Below are positions 1 through 11,439 of a stretch of 64,000 bases of DNA, piece after piece; positions within the stretch are counted from its first letter, which is position 1; each line of letters starts with the position of its first letter. The stretch is taken from contig CP053156.1 of assembly GCA_014607495.2 (NCBI GenBank), positions 7,192,001-7,256,000 of the forward strand, read 5' to 3'. Made by a program: the position numbers and the translations under genes. The notes under the pieces are model-generated. The model did no database searches. It worked only from the letters and a program-made list of their open reading frames with translations, and was not told the DNA's origin. Source of the DNA: Carposina sasakii (lineage: Eukaryota > Arthropoda > Insecta > Lepidoptera > Carposinidae).

Positions 1-17
1 GTCTTATTTATTTCATA

Positions 18-608
18 CTAGTGGACGCCCGCGACTCCGTCCGCGTGGACTACAAAAAACTTCGAAATTATCCTATATGTTAAGTGGGACCTGTCACAAT
101 ATATTCCTGAAAACTCTTGTAGAAAAATTCTGCACATCCTTTGAGACCTACGTACCAAGATTCATGGTCTTATCTTCAATTCAACCCCTATTTCACCCCC
201 AAACTGGTAAAAATTTCAAAATGCTAGAACAAACGATTTTTTGTTTCTTATGACGTGATATTTGACGAACTTGCATACTAACTTTCAACCCTTATTTCAC
301 CCCTTAGCTGGTCGAAATTTCAAAAATGCTAGAACAAATGTTTAATGATTTCTTATCAAGTGCTTAAATATAAAGTTTCATGGTTTTATCTTTTAAAATT
401 AAGAAATCCCATACAAACTTTCAACCTCTATTTCAACCCCTTCATCCCTTTTTTTCGAAATAAAAAGTAGCCTATGTTCTGTCTCAGGGTCTAAAGATTG
501 TCTGTACCAAATTTCATCAAAATCGGTTGCGAGGTTTAAGCGGGAAAGCGTAACAGACAGACAGACAGACAGACAGAGTTACTTTCGCATTTATAATATT
601 AGTTGGGA
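18..608 (-). mobile_element. Family A copy A1, Helitron-like repeat, 591 bp
   Basis: Read on the minus strand this block begins A|TCCC and ends CTAG|T. The CTAG is preceded by a GC-rich stretch in which GGACG can pair with CGTCC. Inside are two imperfect direct repeats of about 105 bp, each containing ATGCTAGAACAAA (near 221 and 326), and a (CAGA)n tract at 553-576. There is no coding potential. TC/CTAG ends between A and T are the known signature of Helitrons, so a non-autonomous Helitron is the favoured class. A LINE-derived repeat remains possible. Confidence 0.6.
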
Positions 609-1531
609 TAAAAACATAAAATTATGGCCTATCAATGAAATGGTGCAATATGTCCAGCGAGTATGTCCAGCTATAGAACAACCTCTAATTTTTTGGCACC
701 ATAGGTATATATGGGCATAGATATTATGAAAATTTCTTATATTTTATAACTTTTGAAGAAAACAAAACTCTAACAATTCGATCTTGAAAAAGTAGAGTAG
801 TACTTTACCAAATGTGTAGATACGCGGTTTTCCACTTTTAAAAGTGGGAAATTGAACATATCCTGCAAAAGCAAGGCAGTTAGCAATTTCCGGGTTAAAA
901 TATCCTAAATTTCTTAAAGATTGCTGCTAATACTCCTGTGCTTTGCTTTTGCATTGCAAAAGTTCTCTACATCGACCTCAAACAACATACACTATATCTT
1001 CGAACCACCTTTGTTTATAAAACCTGTGGTTTGGCTACACGGCGCAGTCCCCATCTGGACGCACTGTGTAGTGTGTACTGCGCAACCCGCGACCAAATGT
1101 AGTTTTATTTCACTTTGTGGTTTGTAGCATTATTTTAGCGACAAAGTTGCATCTTTATGTAGGATTTAACTAGCGAAAATCTTATTTTGGTTATAAAGCT
1201 ATTTAATTTATTTAAAATTAATTTAATATTTGAATAATTATGTACCTTAAATCTTATATCTCTTTTCATGTGCAATTTCCTATTTGTAAATATGTTTAAG
1301 ATTTAAGTTTTTAATTCTGTATTTACCCAAATGCATAACTCATTAAATAAATATATCATCAATTTTTGTCCTGTGTAACTTAATAAGGGTTTAGTATAAT
1401 TCACTGTTAAAATTAAAACTCCTTTTCCTTTTTTTAGGCTACAGCTCAAGAATTAGAGCATATTATATCAATGTTATAACAAATGTTTAAATTTTCCGGA
1501 CATTTTTTATATATATGAAATTATATAATCA
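609..1531. other. AT-rich stretch without a recognised gene
   Basis: Unique-looking AT-rich sequence. The only ORF of note is 68 codons at 921-1127, with no recognisable domain and no flanking gene structure, so it is not called. No promoter, RNA gene or internal repeat was recognised. Confidence 0.5.
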
Positions 1532-1600
1532 CGCCTTTGTCCATTACGGGGTAGGCTGAGCACCAAGGGCCGATAGAACCACATGGTGCCACTTCTGACA
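1532..1600 (+). repeat. Family M copy M1, unclassified short repeat
   Basis: The segment containing TACGGGGTAGGCTGAGCACC and AGAACCACATGGTGCCACTT recurs inverted at 10075-10145 and in part at 29440-29498. It lies directly beside family A copy A2. No class can be assigned. Confidence 0.6.
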
Positions 1601-1607
1601 TTTTTTA

Positions 1608-1921
1608 TCTATACATATAATAAAAATGTAACGGATCGCTGTCTGTACATGGAAGATACATGAGAAAAAATATTATCAACGCAATAGAACCCAAAACGAT
1701 GATTTTTGGAATTTTTGTCTGTTTGTCTGTTTGTCTGTGCGTTTGTGCGCGCTAATCTCAGAAACGGCTGAACCGATTTCCGATGCAAGTTTTCAGAAAT
1801 ATATTGTGACAGGTCCCAGTTAACATATAGGCTACTTTTTATCCCGGGAAAATGTTTTTATCCCAGATAATTTCGACATTTTTCTATAGTCCATGCGGAC
1901 GGAGTCGCGAGCGTCCACTAT
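1608..1921 (+). mobile_element. Family A copy A2, 314 bp
   Basis: The copy starts A|TCTATACATATAATAAAAA and ends in the GC-rich GGAGTCGCGAGCGTCCACTA block, with CTAT in place of CTAG. It shares AGGCTACTTTTTATCCCGGG and the GTTTGTCTGT tract with the other copies. It has the opposite orientation to A1. No ORF. Confidence 0.6.
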
Positions 1922-2326
1922 CATTAATATATTCACGTATTATGAAGTAAGGGTATTTTACGATAGCCCAAACCCGGTGACGTTTACTAGTGTTTTGATT
2001 TATGATATCTTTGCATATCTTTACTTATTTTGATGAAATTGGGTCCGCTAGCCGCAACTTATTTTGCGTGGGGAGTTTTTACAACGTCTTGTCAAATTGT
2101 TAAGCTTGATCAACAAAGACAAGCCAATTGGATATCGTAATAGTTAAGTGTGTGTGTGTGTGGGTAATCCCAATCTGCTTTCTAAGGTACAAAATGTTAA
2201 GAACATACCTAACATCTGCAAAACAATATCACAAGCCGTGAGATACAAGCGTCATTGAGGTTTTTCTGACTTGATTATCTTAAAATGAGAAATAATATAA
2301 AGATAGATAGGTATAATCTGCTCATG
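1922..2326. other. No gene seen; TG microsatellite
   Basis: AT-rich sequence with a (TG)n run at 2149-2162. Nothing else recognised. Confidence 0.5.
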
Positions 2327-2334
2327 CTCTAGAG

Positions 2335-2522
2335 CAGTGGTTCCCAAAGTGGTCCAGGTGGACCCCCAGGGGTCCACAGGAGACTCGATGGGGGTCTTAC
2401 GTTGACGTGAAAAAATGTTGGTTTACAATGAATTCGTATGTGGTGTAGGCCTGTAGGGGATCCACCAGAACCAGTTAACTTTAGAAAGGGGGTCTATGAG
2501 AAAAAAAGTTTGGGAACCCCTA
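2335..2522. mobile_element. Family K copy K1, hAT-type MITE with 8-bp target duplication
   Basis: A 188-bp element with terminal inverted repeats CAGTGGTTCCCAAAG and (inverse) TAGGGGTTCCCAAACTTT. It is flanked by the perfect 8-bp direct repeat CTCTAGAG at 2327-2334 and 2523-2530. An 8-bp duplication with CAG(G/T)GGTTCCCAAA ends is characteristic of hAT transposons. It has no transposase ORF, so it is non-autonomous. The second copy at 39327-39522 also has a perfect 8-bp duplication. Confidence 0.85.
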
Positions 2523-2530
2523 CTCTAGAG

Positions 2531-2871
2531 TATGAACTCGTACTTACAAATTCATTTTCAGATAGACCCAGTTACAATAATAGGTATTCGTACTTACTTT
2601 CCTTTGTCTGCGTTTCTCACTTTGATATTAAAACATTATTTTAATTCCTTCGCTATATGTCTTTCGCGGACACAAGGATACATGTAACATATTAATTAAC
2701 TATCTTCAATATAGGATGTAGTAAATTGCTACATTTCGTTTGGTCCGCGGTGTCGTGACGTCACGCAGTGTCACGACAGATTTATCGCAATACGACGATA
2801 CCAGAAACGTATTGTTATCAAATTACACAGAACTAAAGTTTATAGAGGAGATAATGTTGGTTCTTGGAAAC
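2531..2871. other. No gene seen
   Basis: Short AT-rich interval. A 95-codon ORF from 2740 runs into the family B repeat and is judged fortuitous. Confidence 0.5.
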
Positions 2872-3096
2872 CTTGTAGACCTCCCCCAGAACACGCCACA
2901 AGACTGCCATGGGGGGTATTTGCCCATAGTCACCACGCTGGGCAGGCGGGTTGGTGACCGCAGTTTGTATTTTGGACTATATTGTCAACACGGGAGGCGC
3001 TGCTGCCCACCTCCCGGAAACCCTTAACCGCCTCGTAAGATACCCACGGGCAGACATGGGGTGGTACGAATTCTACTCTGCCTGCACCACGCGGCC
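2872..3096 (-). mobile_element. Family B SINE copy B1, 3'-end degraded
   Basis: On the minus strand it reads from GGCCGCGTGGTGC through CGAGGCGGTTAAGGG to the LINE-like tail (CTTGTGGCGT). The final GCAGTGGACTGCAATAGG portion is poorly preserved here. It is homologous to the complete copies at 5136-5396 and 16501-16756. ORFs on both strands across it are shadows. Confidence 0.85.
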
Positions 3097-3179
3097 AGTA
3101 ATGTGGGATTAAGCATGAAAAAATATTGTCATCTCTGTAATAAGTTATGGTAACCATTGCCTAAGAGAATTTCCACTAG

Positions 3180-3330
3180 TTCTTTAGTCTGCTTACACTA
3201 CCTAGATATACAAGTAACGTCTTCTATGAGCTAGCAACTTGTCACTGATCTTTTGCACCTGATCCCATTCTGCTAAAGTAACATGATTCTACCATTCTAT
3301 CTATCCAATTTTTTAAACACAGCCGTGTGA
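3180..3330 (+). repeat. Family F copy, diverged
   Basis: A diverged copy of the commonest repeat in the window, recognised by GAGCTAGCAACTTGTCACTG and the terminal AACACAGCCGTGTG. It abuts the C element that starts at 3353. Confidence 0.5.
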
Positions 3331-3352
3331 ATAAATATATAAGACACTTATG

Positions 3353-3741
3353 CAGGGTGTTTTTGCGTTCGTCTCCATCCTTAACGAAAGGGTATGTACT
3401 CTATACATCAAATAAAGTAAGTTTATGCCAAAAAAATGCTGGGAAACGATGTAATATATATTTTAATTTTATTTTTAAATTCCTTGATCGGGCGAAATTT
3501 ATAGTGTCCAGTGTTTATTCTAGTTTTTTCATAGACATATATTAATTATTTCTCGTGAAAAAATCTTGTTACACGCGTCAATGTGCATTTATGCAGAATA
3601 ACGCAGTCTAGTTACTCAACTTTGGACCCAAATATTTTGGAAACCAGATACTTCCCAGGTATGCTTCCATGAAGAAAAATGATCGTGATGATGAGGAGAT
3701 TCCATAGTTTTCGGGAACGTTGACGACCAAAAATCATCCTG
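3353..3741 (+). mobile_element. Family C copy C1, TA-type MITE, 389 bp
   Basis: The ends are CAGGGTGTTTTTGCG on the left and ATCCTG followed by TA on the right. The inverse right end reads CAGGATGATTTTTGG, giving a short terminal inverted repeat CAGG(G/A)TG(T/A)TTTTT. Further copies at 8874, 17754 and 28381 run the other way, and a truncated one ends at 13319. TA duplications and CAGGGTG ends fit a Tc1/mariner-related MITE. The 72-codon ORF inside is incidental. Confidence 0.75.
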
Positions 3742-3799
3742 TATATTTTCCTTCCCCAGATAACAACGTGAAACCGGAATATTATATCACCTAATTTCT

Positions 3800-3905
3800 T
3801 AAGGGCGCATTTTGCCAGTGGTCATAGCCTATCTGAAGGATAAGTTCTATGATGCTTTTCTCCGAAACTTGATCAAGATAGAGACAGCATCAGCGTTTAG
3901 GAATG
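3800..3905 (+). repeat. Family O fragment O1
   Basis: Contains AACTTGATCAAGATAGAGAC followed by AGCATC. Related fragments lie at 9270-9350 and 51215-51365. Unclassified. Confidence 0.45.
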
Positions 3906-4204
3906 ATTTTTTTAGGCACCCCACTATGTTCCAAGAGTGATGTCGCTTCCAGGATAGTTATAATAGTGACCTCCTTAGGTACACAGAGCTAATTAACGCG
4001 GTATCGGATGCGGAGAGACCGCGCGACACCGACGTAAATAGTATTGTTACTATTTGCGACCAAACTAATGCTGATAATATAGTAAAAATGTTGGACAAGT
4101 TTTTTTTTATCTTACTTTGAAAGCGCGCAAAGCAGCGCCGGTAGGTATGCTCTTTCAAGCGGGAGTTAACAGGCTTACCTACTGGTGAAAATGAACGTCC
4201 TGAA

Positions 4205-4625
4205 AGAATCAATGCACAGCCTGAAACTTGGAGGGTGCGATCTTAGTATGACGTAGTCATCCGTTCTTCTTCAGCCTATTGCAGTCCACTGCTGGACGTA
4301 GGCCTCCTCCAGGGAACGCCACAAGGCTATTTTCACAGGGGGGTTTTGCCCATAGTCACCACGCTGGGCAGGCGGGTTGGTGACCGCAGTGTGATTTTCG
4401 GACTATGTTGTCAGTACGGGAGGCGCTGCTGCCCACCTCCCAAAAACCCTTAATCGCCTCGTACGATACCCACGGGCTGACATGGGGTGGTACGAATTCT
4501 ACTCCACGCGGCACCACGCGGCTAAGTCAGTCATTCATTAAGTAATATTTTTCTAAATTCTAACCGGAACGGAAATCAATGGAATTTCTAAAGTTTACTC
4601 AGCCGAAGTCGCGGGTGTCCACTAG
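4205..4625 (+). mobile_element. Family A copy A5, interrupted by a B SINE
   Basis: The left part (GCACAGCCTGAAACTTGGAG) resembles copy A13 at 24185-24339. The right part ends GAAGTCGCGGGTGTCCACTAG before T, the usual family A end. The B element at 4264-4524 splits it, so A5 is the older insertion. Confidence 0.55.
4264..4524 (-). mobile_element. Family B SINE copy B2, near full length
   Basis: A nearly complete SINE on the minus strand, from GCCGCGTGGTGCC to CAGTGGACTGCAATAGGCTG plus a (GAA)n tail. Flanks AGTCATCCGTT (4255-4265) and AGTCATTCATT (4529-4539) look like an aged target duplication of about 11 bp. It sits inside family A copy A5. Confidence 0.85.
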
Positions 4626-5124
4626 TTTCAAATAAAATTCTCACCTACGAGTATTACGATGAGTTCATGATAGTATACGTTTGTGATAGTTAAAGAAGTT
4701 ATACCTATATACCAGATATCACTAGTACTATGATACAAATTGGTTAGGATAGTTAAAGAGGCTATACAAGTATACCACATCCAAGATCCTCCACATCCCG
4801 GCCAAGCCTCGCCGACTCAGCACACATAAATAACACATAGACCTAATCCGATACGCGGTGATTTGTTGTCCTATTTACTCATTTACTTAGCCCCCTTGGA
4901 CTTGGTAACAGCTGGACACGAAGTAAAGACGACCTCGACTTAGCCGCAGTATCTTCTTTGGCAGACGAACGGAGAATCATCCTACAGCAATAGGTGGCAG
5001 AATCAGTTTTGCAGCAGGCTAGGATAGAAAGTATATACAGGAGGTAGGTTTATATTGTTTCTCCCTCCGTCATCTTTAATAGATAGTGTAGATGGCTAAC
5101 TTTAGGAATACAACTGCGTATATG
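4626..5124. other. No gene seen; imperfect local duplication
   Basis: GATAGTTAAAGA(A/G)G(T/C)TATAC occurs twice (near 4684 and 4749), suggesting a local duplication. Nothing else recognised. Confidence 0.4.
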
Positions 5125-5135
5125 TATGTACCTAT

Positions 5136-5396
5136 CATCATCATCATCAGCCTATTGCAGTCCACTGCTGGACGTAGGCGTCCCCCAGGGCACGCCACAA
5201 GACTGTCATGGGAGGTAATTGCCCATAGTCATCACGCTGGGCAGGTGGGTTAGTGACCGCAGTTTGTATTTTGGACTATGTTGTCAACACGAGAGGCGCT
5301 GCTGCCCACCTCCCGGAAACCCTTAATCGCCTCGTAAGATATCCACGGGCAGACATGGGGTGGTACGAATTCTACTCTGCCGGCACCACGTGGCTA
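5136..5396 (-). mobile_element. Family B SINE copy B3, complete, 11-bp target duplication
   Basis: A full-length copy on the minus strand, with 5' head GCCACGTGGTGCCGGCAGAG and 3' end GGACTGCAATAGGCTGATGA plus (TGA)n. The perfect direct repeat TATGTACCTAT flanks it at 5125-5135 and 5397-5407. Target duplications of this length plus a short-repeat tail indicate LINE-mediated retrotransposition. No protein is encoded. Confidence 0.9.
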
Positions 5397-5407
5397 TATG
5401 TACCTAT

Positions 5408-6289
5408 ATGTATATTTATATTTATGACGATGTGTTTGAGTCCTGAGGTTATTAAGTCCAAGCTTAGCCCTTATACCCCTTAGCTTGTTTATATAGCTTT
5501 GTACCGGTCACGTAGCGATGTCCGATACGGGAGAACTTTGACCGTTATGTGATATTACAGCATTTAGATATCACTATTTCATGATAATAAGTAACATATT
5601 GGCGTTTGAAGATTTATATACTCGTGTACAATCGAATAGATATTATTATTTATATAAAAATATGATATAGTACTGAATATAGTATTTCTCATTTAATACT
5701 TTATCATTTTCTATAGGAATTGACATGGTATTATAGTAACAGCTCAATTTAGTACCTCTATAACAAAGTGTACTAAAATATGCTCTATATAACTATGTTA
5801 ATAACTGCCGTATCACCCATCTACTTTAACACCCATTAACGGCCGAATCTTTTATTTATACTCCGATAAAATTTATACCCGTCATAATCCTCCCGCATGA
5901 CAATCCCTGATTAACAAATCCCAAGCAGAATCATGTTTTTTGTTCACCTTATATCACAATAACATTTGTCCAAAAAGGAGCGTTATGCCAAAGAAACAAA
6001 GCTGTCTCTTCGTTGCTATTGCGAGTGAAAGTAAATAGTAATGCTCAATAACCATCGACATAAATAGTATTAACAACAATTGATTTACATACAAATTGCT
6101 TTAGACAATATTGCTGACGGCGGGCGCGTGACGCGTGATACACAGTGCTGTGGGGCCACGAACTCAGGGTCTGCCATGAGTTGTAGCTGCGGTTCTAATC
6201 ACGACTTGTAGGTATGTATGTGTTATTAACAAAATAGCCGGTATAAAATGATACAACAGCATTCAGCAAGGTTGCTTACCTGAAATTAA
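5408..6289. other. AT-rich stretch, no gene seen
   Basis: Low-complexity AT-rich DNA. No ORF, RNA or repeat was recognised. Confidence 0.5.
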
Positions 6290-6421
6290 TCCTTCCTACT
6301 ACTATATCAATGCGAAAGTTTGTGAGAATGGATGTATGTATTTGTATATGATTCACGCAAAACATCATAATAACACATAGGCTAAAGAGATCACGCGGAG
6401 ACAGTTGCAGGCGGCCGCTAG
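6290..6421 (+). mobile_element. Family A copy A3, 132 bp, internally deleted
   Basis: Starts A|TCCTTCCTACTACTA, includes ATGCGAAAGTTTGTGAG and ACACATAGGCT, and ends GCAGGCGGCCGCTAG|T. The palindrome GCGGCCGC lies just before CTAG. It is the shortest copy with both expected ends. Confidence 0.65.
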
Positions 6422-6914
6422 TATCTAAATAAATTTAATAAACCTATGTCAAGTCACGCTTTCTAAGACTACTCACTGTAAACAACTACCTATAGATAAG
6501 GAATCTAATATATTGTTGAACCTGTGTGTAAGGAATAGTAAAAGCCACGCAAGCAAGGTAAAGTATCTTCTGAAATAACCCAGAGTAAGTATTTACTCCA
6601 AATTTGTTATTAAAATGATAGCTTCGTATTCTTCTATTTCATAGTTATTAGTAAAACTTCTTATTTAGGTATTTCAATATAAGCGGTACATTACAACACC
6701 GTTTTATTTCCGCCGTTTTTATAGCCCGTTCTTAAATCGCGCAGTTACTCCGTCATACGTGAGAGTGTCTCGTGAAGGATGAACTACGATGGAGTCGACT
6801 CTATGGACGAATATCACACACAATATATGTGTGTAAGCTTTTATAGATCTGTTTTGGTATGTGAGACTTTGTCGAAAAAAAATAAACCGCCCTTGCAAAT
6901 ACACTATAACATTT
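6422..6914. other. No gene seen
   Basis: AT-rich interval. A 61-codon minus ORF at 6719-6904 has no recognisable features. Confidence 0.45.
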
Positions 6915-7012
6915 TAGTAGCTCTTTAGTTCTAGAATTAATTTTAAATCTCCCTTTTTATCTTGCAGTTCTGGCTACCCCATTTTGGCAATACAGCTGTA
7001 TTTTATATGTAT
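6915..7012 (+). repeat. Family F fragment
   Basis: Recognised by CTTGCAGTTCTGGCTACCCC and the following ATTTTGGCAATACAGCTGT. Only the 3' third of the family is present. Confidence 0.5.
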
Positions 7013-7469
7013 GTATGTAATTTTAGATCACGTCTTTCACATACGATGACGTCTCTTTATGTCAAAAAATGGAGACAGCTTCTTTAAATGCGTATTCTAC
7101 AAGATATAAGTTCATTGGCTACCCACGGTGTTTAGGTATACGCTCAATAGGATAGGATGCACTCAATTTACTTAAGTACCTATGTATTTTGCATAAATGA
7201 ATGCAATTTGATTTGAAACTTGTATATCACTGAACGACGAGGTTATGAAAATTGGAAGTTGAAATTGATGTTATATGTTTTAATTTAAATGCAAATAATT
7301 AAATAAGATGATGATTTAGAAGCCATTGGTTGATAAAGACTTGTCACTAACAATACCATGCCCTTCTTCTAACTCTTTGTTTGTTACCTCTTAACTATTT
7401 ACTCTAACAATCTTATCAAAATTTTGCATACTTACTTACATACCTATAGTTGAGACTTTAGGAGTACGT

Positions 7470-7526
7470 AAAAGGACATAGGCTGCATTATGTAGATCAC
7501 ACGGACGAAGTTGGGGGCAACAGCTA
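7470..7526 (+). mobile_element. Family A copy A4, 3' fragment
   Basis: ACATAGGCTGCATTATGTAG leads into GGACGAAGTTGGGGGCAACA and ends GCTAG|T. Confidence 0.5.
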
Positions 7527-8096
7527 GTAACATGTAAATATTAGGTAGAAATGATATTTTGAAATTATTTGAAAATAATATTTGTAGTTGTAAAGGTAAA
7601 GAAATGACCAAAGTTAGCTACAGAAAACCTAATAGCCAGTTAATCAAATCCAAATACCTCATAAAAACCGTATTCATACACAAGCGAGGTACAGTCCGAG
7701 GTCGAGACCAAACACTCGAGTACAGGCGGACAAATATGACTATAAATATGAAAAGTGGCCGCGGACGGCGACTCTCCATGCAAATGTGATAGGCCCCATC
7801 CGAGCTAGGTACGGCTACCGGCTTTATTACTGTGTACTGTCCGCAGAAAAAACTAATGTGGTCATTTTTGAAAAATGTTATAGCTAGCATATAAAAATGT
7901 CATGGCTAGATTCAAAATACCTGTTCGAAGTTTGCCACATTGGGCGTGTGTATTTTTAAGTATTTTTGTTAATACTCATAGAGACTTACATTGGTATGAT
8001 AAAACAAACATTGAATGTAGTTTAAAATAATATTTGCATGTAAAATATAATTATGTAATATCTGTCAAAGTTAGATGTTTTTAATTTTTTTAAATT
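7527..8096. other. No gene seen
   Basis: Contains overlapping 76- and 90-codon ORFs on opposite strands (7559-7789 and 7618-7890). Neither has a recognisable motif. Open frames on both strands argue against real coding. Confidence 0.45.
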
Positions 8097-8098
8097 AA

Positions 8099-8167
8099 TT
8101 TTTTTTTTTTTTGAATTACAATTAGGTTCAGGGTGCCATTAAACCGGAGGGGTTTCACTTGGCGCCC
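8099..8167 (-). other. Possible poly(A)-tailed 3' end of a retrotranscript
   Basis: On the minus strand a hairpin-capable segment (stem GGGCGCCA with TGGCACCC, inner AAACC with GGTTT, 8131-8167) is followed after about 20 bases by a run of at least 14 A residues (8112-8099). This layout would fit the 3' end of a poly(A) LINE or a retroposed transcript. No reverse-transcriptase coding remains upstream. Confidence 0.3.
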
Positions 8168-8873
8168 TTTATGTAACTATTAGTTATAAATTACTTACTA
8201 CATATATCCAGTACCTACACTCAGCCTGGGACACATTTATACGTTTCACCGAATAGCTTCTATTGCCGCTTTTTCTTTTTTTTTTTATATAAACACTTAT
8301 CTAAATTAATATACTGTTTAACACTTTCTTTCTTATCGTTTGTAATAACTAATCCTATGTAAATGGATAAGATACATAATAGTAATGATGTGTGACCTTA
8401 ACATACACAGTTTAGTTTTTACGAGGGTTAATAATTTATTTCTGTAATATTTATGTAATATTTTAATTTTAAATTGAAGTAAATTTGCTGAAATGAACTG
8501 TAAACTTAATGTGCAATAAATAAAGCACGAATCACAAAGTGATATCCCAGGCAACGCGCACCGCGTGCAAAACAAATCACAAACAATATGACTTCATCTG
8601 CTATCCCTACCAGTTAACTATGTCGAAATTTATATTCATTTTTCCCTTGCTTAATATACTTGTCCAGACTCTGAATACAAGAAAATGGTTATAGGTACGA
8701 ACAATAAAAAATTACGATGGGAAAAATGTTGATAACAAACTTAATAAAAAGACAGAAGAAAGGAGAATTGTGCGGCTTTAGTACGATTGTGTACTTATGT
8801 AGATACTTTCGCGATATCCTTTATATTTTGCGAATATGAAACTATGGTTTTTTACTAACCGATTTTACTCATA
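8168..8873. other. No gene seen
   Basis: AT-rich with a T-rich run near 8272-8286. The 80-codon minus ORF at 8333-8575 has no identifiable domain. Confidence 0.45.
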
Positions 8874-9250
8874 TAGGGTGATTTTTGGTCGTCAACGTTC
8901 CCGAAAATTACGGAATCTCCTCATCATCACGATCATTTTTCTCTATGGAAGCATACCTGAGAAATGTCTGGTTTCCAAAATATTAGGGTCCAAAGTTGAG
9001 TAAATAGACTACGTTTCTCTGCATAAATGCACATTGATACGAGTGGCAAGATTTTTCACAAGAAATAATTAATATCTGTCTATGAAAAACTAGCATAAAC
9101 ACTGGACATTATAAATTTAGCCCGATCATGTATTTAAATAAAATCAAAAGATTTCCCATATTTTCCCAGCATTTTTTTAGCATAAACTTACTTTATTTGA
9201 TGTATAGAGTACGTACCCTTCATTAAGGGTGGCCACGAAAAAACACCCTG
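8874..9250 (-). mobile_element. Family C copy C2, 377 bp
   Basis: Inverted relative to C1. Left end TAGGGTGATTTTTGG (first C mutated to T), right end AACACCCTG, with TA on both sides. It shares the GTCGTCAACGTTCCCGAAAA and ATAAACACTGGACA segments with the other copies. Confidence 0.75.
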
Positions 9251-9269
9251 TATAGATCATATAAGTCAG

Positions 9270-9350
9270 ATAGCATGTTCTAAGGATAAAGTTGATACTG
9301 TATTTCTCTTAAACTTGATCAGACAGAGACAGCATCTACATTATTCCGTT
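9270..9350 (+). repeat. Family O fragment O2
   Basis: AACTTGATCAGACAGAGACA matches the family O core at 3800-3905 and 51215-51365. It lies next to a C element, as O1 does, but with the opposite relative orientation. Confidence 0.4.
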
Positions 9351-10074
9351 ATTCAAATAATCAGCCCTAAGTAACACTATAAATTAACTTATTAGAAAGG
9401 GTACATTCATACATATGGATGACCTAAGTAGGTACACATTTTTAAAAGTACATATTCAAATTTTAATTGTGATAAAATTTTTGGGATTCTTTGATGACAT
9501 CAAATTGATATACAGGAGGTAATACTAATTTTACACATAGTACATAAACTTAGATATTACATTTACCATTATATCATAAAATTAAATCTTTTTGTTATGC
9601 AAGCAAAATAATGGAGAAAAAAGATTCAGTACGCATCTCTCATAGAAAGCTCGTAGTTCGTTTCGTAGCACATGCTACAAATAGCGCGCTCATAGTAACT
9701 GAGTTTACTTCATCTATTGTTTTGTAGACATTACAAAACTCAAATGTTTGTTATGTATGTTTCAATCCTAGAGGTAAGATGTCAATCTACAGTAGCGTAG
9801 TAGATATGTAGCGACTCGCATTCACTAATATCATACATTTAATAAAAAGCAATAAATTAACTAACATACCTTATACTATAAGTAATGTTGAATTGAGTTA
9901 CTTCTATGCTGCTCTGGGAGGGGAAAAAACCTATAATACAGCTGCTTCTCTACCCGGACATACTGTACAAGTCAGTAGAGGGACAAGAGGGTCTTGGTGT
10001 TTTGTAGGCGATGGGCTGACAGCCTGTCACTACTAACCGAACTTGTACATCTCAACTATACCCTCAAAATTGGT
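9351..10074. other. No gene seen
   Basis: AT-rich unique DNA. A short TCGTAG-rich patch near 9650-9690 resembles larger blocks at 30.5, 46.9 and 59.8 kb. Confidence 0.4.
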
Positions 10075-10145
10075 CAGAAGTGGCACCATGTGGTTCTATC
10101 GGCCCTTGGTGCTCTGCCTACTCCATAAGGGATAGATTGTGAGAG
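10075..10145 (-). repeat. Family M copy M2
   Basis: Inverse of M1: AGAAGTGGCACCATGTGGTT, then TCGGCCCTTGGTGCTC and TGCCTACTCC. Confidence 0.6.
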
Positions 10146-10149
10146 ATAA

Positions 10150-11439
10150 ATCAATTCCATATTTTTTATAACTTAAAAAAACTAGATAACAACATTCAGA
10201 GTTTTAGATTTAGAGTGTTTTCTTGAAGTGTTCCAACTGAAGTGGACCGGAGTTTATTAAATGTCTTCCCTCGATTAATCTGCATAATCCTTGTCAAACA
10301 CAGCTTCGGAAACTTGCGGGAAAACTTCGGAAAAACTCGCGCAATTACGTCTCAATAAATACCTGAAATTATAAAGAAAAATATTTTTAAATTTTTGGAG
10401 CACAATATTCTGATTACATACTTGTACAGAAAGTACCTAAATCCATATAATGCATAATATTTTAGTAGTCAAGTGGATGGAAGATATATATTGTTGTTAT
10501 TCCACATACGTATGCTATTAAAGTTTACACTTGCTTGGAATTAAAACGAAGCTTTTTGCACATGTAAGTTTTGACGCCTATAATAACTCACAAAATCACC
10601 GGTCAGTGGGCCGATGTAGAACACGGTACGGTCATGAATATTGAAAAACTCGTCGGTGTGTAAACTGAACTTATCCCCCCCACTCCCCCTAGGCCCCCTC
10701 CGCCCCTTCGGGTTCAATTCATCTGCATAATTCTGCCGCCATAAATTCGTTCCGAATCACCGGAAAAAATCTTGAGGTAGATTGTATCTGAATTATAATA
10801 TTATGATTTATTTAAAGAGACTCCTTTTACTTCCACTCCCTTGGATTAATTTATTCGCGAGCGACAGTCCAATGAGGTGCGTCCCCTTTTTATGGACCGT
10901 CTTTATTTCCTGAAATAAAAGAAATATCAAATTGATTTCTTTATCAGATGCCGTTTTGTTGACAAAAAGAAAGTGTTGCATCTTGTGGCTTTAGGGTTTC
11001 TCTTTTTTACTATAATATACACATTGCTGGAGAGTCAGGTGTAACCTCTTTATCTATTCTTATATTACTAGCAACAGCAAGATTGAAAATGGTTTTTGCT
11101 CACCACTGGGCTCTACACCTTCCGATGACTCTCAAATATTACGATTTTTTGACTAACGATTGCAATCATAGGCAACTTCTACATAATAGTGGCGTCAGAT
11201 ACGGTCCAATTAACTAGCAACGTTATAAACTTAAAACACTGGTTTTAAACCATCCATATATACCTTTCTAATTAACAATAACTTTTTTGAAGCTGCAAAA
11301 AAATACATCAAAGGTAATTTCCACAAAAAAAAAAAAAACAAAACATACCATCAAACCGAAACGTCCACCCAAAATGCGAAACGCAAAATGTAAAACAAAT
11401 CCAAAATCGAGTCGAAACAGCATTAAAGTCGGAATAAGT
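10150..11439. other. Unique DNA, no gene seen
   Basis: Contains a C-rich patch (CCCCCCCACTCCCCC, near 10675-10690) and an A-run at 11326-11338. A 62-codon lysine-rich ORF at 11287-11475 is driven by that A-run and is not supported. Confidence 0.4.

Noticed and set aside
553..576. (CAGA)n as an independent microsatellite
   Set aside because: It is an internal part of family A copies.
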